Below are positions 60,885-64,000 of a DNA stretch of 64,000 nucleotides, one piece after another. The first letter of the stretch is position 1. Every line of letters starts with the position of its first letter. The stretch is from Zingiber officinale (Eukaryota > Streptophyta > Magnoliopsida > Zingiberales > Zingiberaceae), in NCBI RefSeq assembly GCF_018446385.1, contig NC_056001.1, positions 9,790,672-9,854,671 on the forward strand, read 5' to 3'. Made by a program: the position numbers and the translations under genes. The notes under the pieces are model-generated. The model had not been told where the DNA came from and made no database searches. It saw nothing but the letters and a program-made list of their open reading frames with translations.

Positions 60885-62069
60885 ATGAAGTGCTTTTCCT
60901 GCGTCAGTTCGCGTCATCTTCGGGAGGCTCGGGAACGGCCCATCGAGCATCCCTCGTCCGATTCCGAAGGTTTGTCTTCCGGTGGTTGATGCAATGATGC
61001 TTGTGCAGGTACAAGATCGTTTCTCGGTTAGGGTTTCGCGTGACTAGTTTTCGGTTGTTTGAGCTCAGAATTGGAGGGAGCGGAGGCAATTTCTACCGAT
61101 GCGGCGACGAACTCGGCCAAGAGGTTTACCCTCCGGCAGCTCACCGCCGCCACCCGGAACTTCAAGATGGCTAATCTGATAGGAGAAGGGGGTTTCGGAT
61201 GCGTCTTCAAAGGGACGTTAGAATCTGGCCAGGCAAACAATGATGCTTTCATTTTTCTCTTCTTTTTTTATTTGAAAAGCTCAGATTTTGTAATGGCGTT
61301 GATCTAGCTTTTGAAATTTGAATAATAGGTTGTTGCGATTAAGCAGCTCAACAAGGATGGGACGCAGGGTAGCCAAGAGTTCCTCGTGGAGTGCTTGATG
61401 TTGACGATGCTGCACCATCCCAATCTCGTCAGCTTGATTGGGTACTGCGCAGAAGAAGAGGAGAAGCTGTTGATTTACGAGTACATGCCACAGGGGAGCT
61501 TGGAACAACACTTATTTGGTAGGCTTCCTCTCTCTGTGCTTCTACCGTTGTTGAATCATTAATTCTCGACGGAGAATGCCTGCTTCTTTGCACATCTGCA
61601 TAAATAAGACACTGATATCGATAGTCTAAAACCATACTTTTGCTGCATGTCTCATGAGTTATCTCTTCCCCTTTCAGATTTGCCACCTAATAAAGAACCT
61701 CTTGATTGGAATACCAGAGTAAAAATTGCTGTAGGGGCAGCAAAAGGGCTTACATATTTGCACAATGTGGTTAACCCTCCTGTCATTTACCGTGACTTGA
61801 AATCAGCAAACATACTTTTGGACGATGAATTCAACCCCAAGCTCTCTGACTTTGGACTAGCAAAGCTTGGGCCTGTCGGCGACAATACTCACGTCTCAAC
61901 AAGGGTCATGGGCACGTTCGGTTATTGCGCCCCAGATTACGCAATGAGCGGCAAATTAACCGTTAAGTCTGATGTTTATAGTTTCGGTGTGGTTCTTTTG
62001 GAGCTAATGACGGGAAGGATGGCTTTTGACTGCACTAAGAGATCAGGGGAACAGAATTTGATTCAATGG
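60885..62069 (+). CDS. PBS1-like receptor-like cytoplasmic kinase (RLCK VII), 3' end not seen
   Basis: My model is join(60885..60969, 61069..61232, 61329..61518, 61678..62069 and beyond), 277 residues so far. The start MKCFSCVSS gives Cys3/Cys6 for S-acylation but no Gly2. The kinase domain has [18 protein letters not shown] (Lys88), [12 protein letters not shown] (Asp186), DFGLAK (Asp204) and the PBS1-like activation segment [20 protein letters not shown]. Next comes APD where APE is usual, then [17 protein letters not shown]. Intron 2 has a GC donor (CAG|GCAAAC). The other junctions are GT-AG. RLCK VII kinases relay signals from immune and growth receptors at the plasma membrane. The remaining C-lobe exon or exons lie past a donor at 62070, beyond a LINE and probably outside the window. 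Confidence 0.92.
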
Positions 62070-62469
62070 GTATGTTTTTTTCTCTTTCGAAATACTTCTT
62101 TGTTTTTCCACCCAACAACAACTATTATCACTATGCCTTATTCCATTAGGTGATCTATTATATCATCTATATTTAAATAAATTTTGTCTTATTTTATTAT
62201 TATTAAATTTTTTTTAGTCTTTTATATTTGATGTATGTATTTGTCATAGTTTCATATTGCCTAACTGAAACATTTATTGATTATCAAAGTACATGTTTAT
62301 CATTTCAAACATGTCTCACGAAGTTTTTTCTCAATAGATTTAATTCCGACTTTTTCTATAATATTCTCATTTTTTATTCTATACAATATCATATATCCAC
62401 ATATTCACCTTAATATCCTCATTTCTACAACTTTCATCTTCTGCTTATATGCATGAATTATATATCAAC
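62070..62469. other. Start of the kinase's fourth intron
   Basis: AT-rich intron sequence after donor GTATGT, with no exon recognised. Confidence 0.5.
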
Positions 62470-63900
62470 ATTAAGCAACATATAATATATCTGGTGTAAC
62501 CGTCATTTTGTAGAACTTTTCTTTAAATTTTAAAGGTACTTTATGATCATATAAAATATCCGACATTCTCTTCCATTTTAACTATCCTACTTGTATTTTA
62601 TGTAAGACATCTCTTTCAATTCTTTCATTATTTTGTAAAAATAATCTTAAATACTTAAACTTTTAATTCCAAATAACTTGTCATCTCCTATCTTAACTAT
62701 TGTCTCATTACGTTTAATATTACTAAACTTAAATTATATATATTTTATTTTTATTATATTAAGCTTAAAATCTTTCACTTCTAGTATTTTTTGTTAAAAC
62801 TTTAGTTTAATATTTACATATTCACATATCTCATCTAATAAAATAATATCATATGTAAATAACACACATACAGTATTATGTCTTGAATGTAGCGTTCATG
62901 ATTAGTGTAAAAAAAATAGAGATTTAGAATTGGTCTTTAATATAATTTTATTTTTATTGAAAATGTTTCAGTTAATCTGTCTAAAATTTTGTCGTTACAT
63001 TCTTATACACATCTTTAATTATTTAATATAGGTTATGCTAACACTTTTTTTTTAGAATTCTCCCTATAATTTCTCTTGAGACTCTATCATAAGATTTTTT
63101 TAAGTCAATAAATATCATGTGTAGATTCTGTTTTTCTATTCTATACTTTTCAATTAGTTGCCTAAGAAAATGTATAATTTCTATTGTCAATCTTCTAAAC
63201 ATAAATTCAAATTGTTTTTTGATCATCGTAATCTCCTACCATAATCATTTTTTTTATTACTCTTTTCCAAAATTTCATAATATGAGTTATTAATTTAATT
63301 CCACTATAGTTTGCACAATTTTGTACGTCTAAAATACTTACCTTCTATTAATCAAATATTTTTTATTTTAAATATCATGTTAAATAATTTTATAAATCAT
63401 TTAATACCTTATGACCCTCGACACTGAAAATCAAAATATCATCTGGTCTAACAGTTTTTTCATTATGCATCCCATTTAAAGATTGTTCTACTTCTGAAAT
63501 TTGAATTCTACGATAATAATTTAAATTTCTATACTCATTTGATCTACTTCAATTACCTAAGTTAAATTGCTCGTTTAAACCTGCATTTAAAAGTTGATGA
63601 AAAAATATTTTTCATTATTCTTTTATTTCTCCATTATTTACTAGTATCATTTTGCATTCATTTTTAATATATCTTATTTGGATAAGATTTCTTGTCTATC
63701 TCTCTCTAATTTTAGCTATTATAAATGTTTTCTTCCCCTTCTTTTATATCTAATTTTTGATAATCCATTCAAAAGTTTCATTCTTTATTTTATTCATTGC
63801 TTTCTTAGCCTTCTTGGTTATTGTATATTTTTTAAAATTTTCCTTTGTCTTACAAATATATAAGTCTTTATCGGTGGTTCATTTTCCTTTATTTTCTCAT
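62470..63900 (-). mobile_element. Decayed LINE (L1-like) reverse transcriptase
   Basis: On the minus strand, 63226-63038 encodes a typical plant L1-like RT stretch (FEFMFRRLTIEIIHFLRQLI, then MIFIDLKKSYDRVSREI). Further along, near 62890-62820, VLFTYDIILLDE corresponds to the FADD catalytic box, here with the first Asp position changed to Tyr. Surrounding AT-rich sequence fits the same ORF in worn form. It is dead and lies in the last visible kinase intron. Ends are approximate, and no target duplication or poly-A was fixed. Confidence 0.7.
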
Positions 63901-64000
63901 TTCACCATCAAGATTCCTTATTTGATAGTGCATGCCCCTTTAATTCACCGAGTACACTCTTGGTTATTTTTTTTTTTAACTTTGATATCATTTTATCTCA

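Overview
This window is plant nuclear DNA: spliced genes with GT-AG introns, WRKY, CIPK/SOS2, RLCK-VII and PADRE proteins, and nested LTR retrotransposons. GC-rich gene starts, a small-HMA tandem family and the retroelement style suggest a monocot. Zingiberales (ginger-like) is my best guess, but it rests on general resemblance and not on a search.

Layout. (1) 1-15238 is a nest of LTR retroelements. A plus-strand Ty1/copia element (right part, ending in its 3' LTR at 14786-15238) was hit by a minus-strand copia element (LTR 11145-12228) and by another element that survives as a solo LTR (12798-13827, TSD TATTT). The minus-strand copia was in turn hit by a long-LTR Ty3/gypsy element (206-10398, TSD ATTAC). 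(2) 15350-22750 is a tandem duplication carrying two small heavy-metal-associated (sHMA/HIPP-like) genes on the minus strand and the edge of a third unit. (3) 23700-38590 is a complete 14-exon CIPK24/SOS2 kinase gene on the minus strand, with very long introns. (4) 39.3-44.2 kb holds a small repeat cluster, a 67-residue hydrophobic protein, a secreted six-cysteine peptide and an unrecognised 4-exon gene. (5) 44811-about 53950 is an incomplete Tat-like Ty3/gypsy element with two tandem arrays and an antisense ORF. Its first array is split by a 3-kb solo LTR, which itself holds a complete-looking TRIM element. (6) 55.0-64.0 kb holds a group IId WRKY gene, a PADRE/DUF4228 gene and the first four coding exons of a PBS1-like receptor-like cytoplasmic kinase. 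The last visible intron of that kinase carries a decayed LINE.

How the genes work together. There are no operons. Several host genes belong to stress and immune signalling (sHMA, CIPK24/SOS2, WRKY IId, PADRE, RLCK VII), but nothing in the sequence shows that they are co-regulated.

Most unusual signals. The repeat elements here carry several independent arrays of short dyad-symmetric motifs. In a copia LTR, five 41-bp units each hold a hairpin whose 7-bp arms differ between units yet stay perfectly complementary. In a solo LTR, seven GATC-rich dyads with a constant 4-nt spacer show changing arm ends. In the Tat-like element, 18 units of exactly 64 bp each hold a CGTCG/CGACG dyad. Among host genes, one sHMA copy has lost the CaaX tail of its sister, every CIPK24 coding exon is a multiple of three, and the kinase uses a GC-AG intron.
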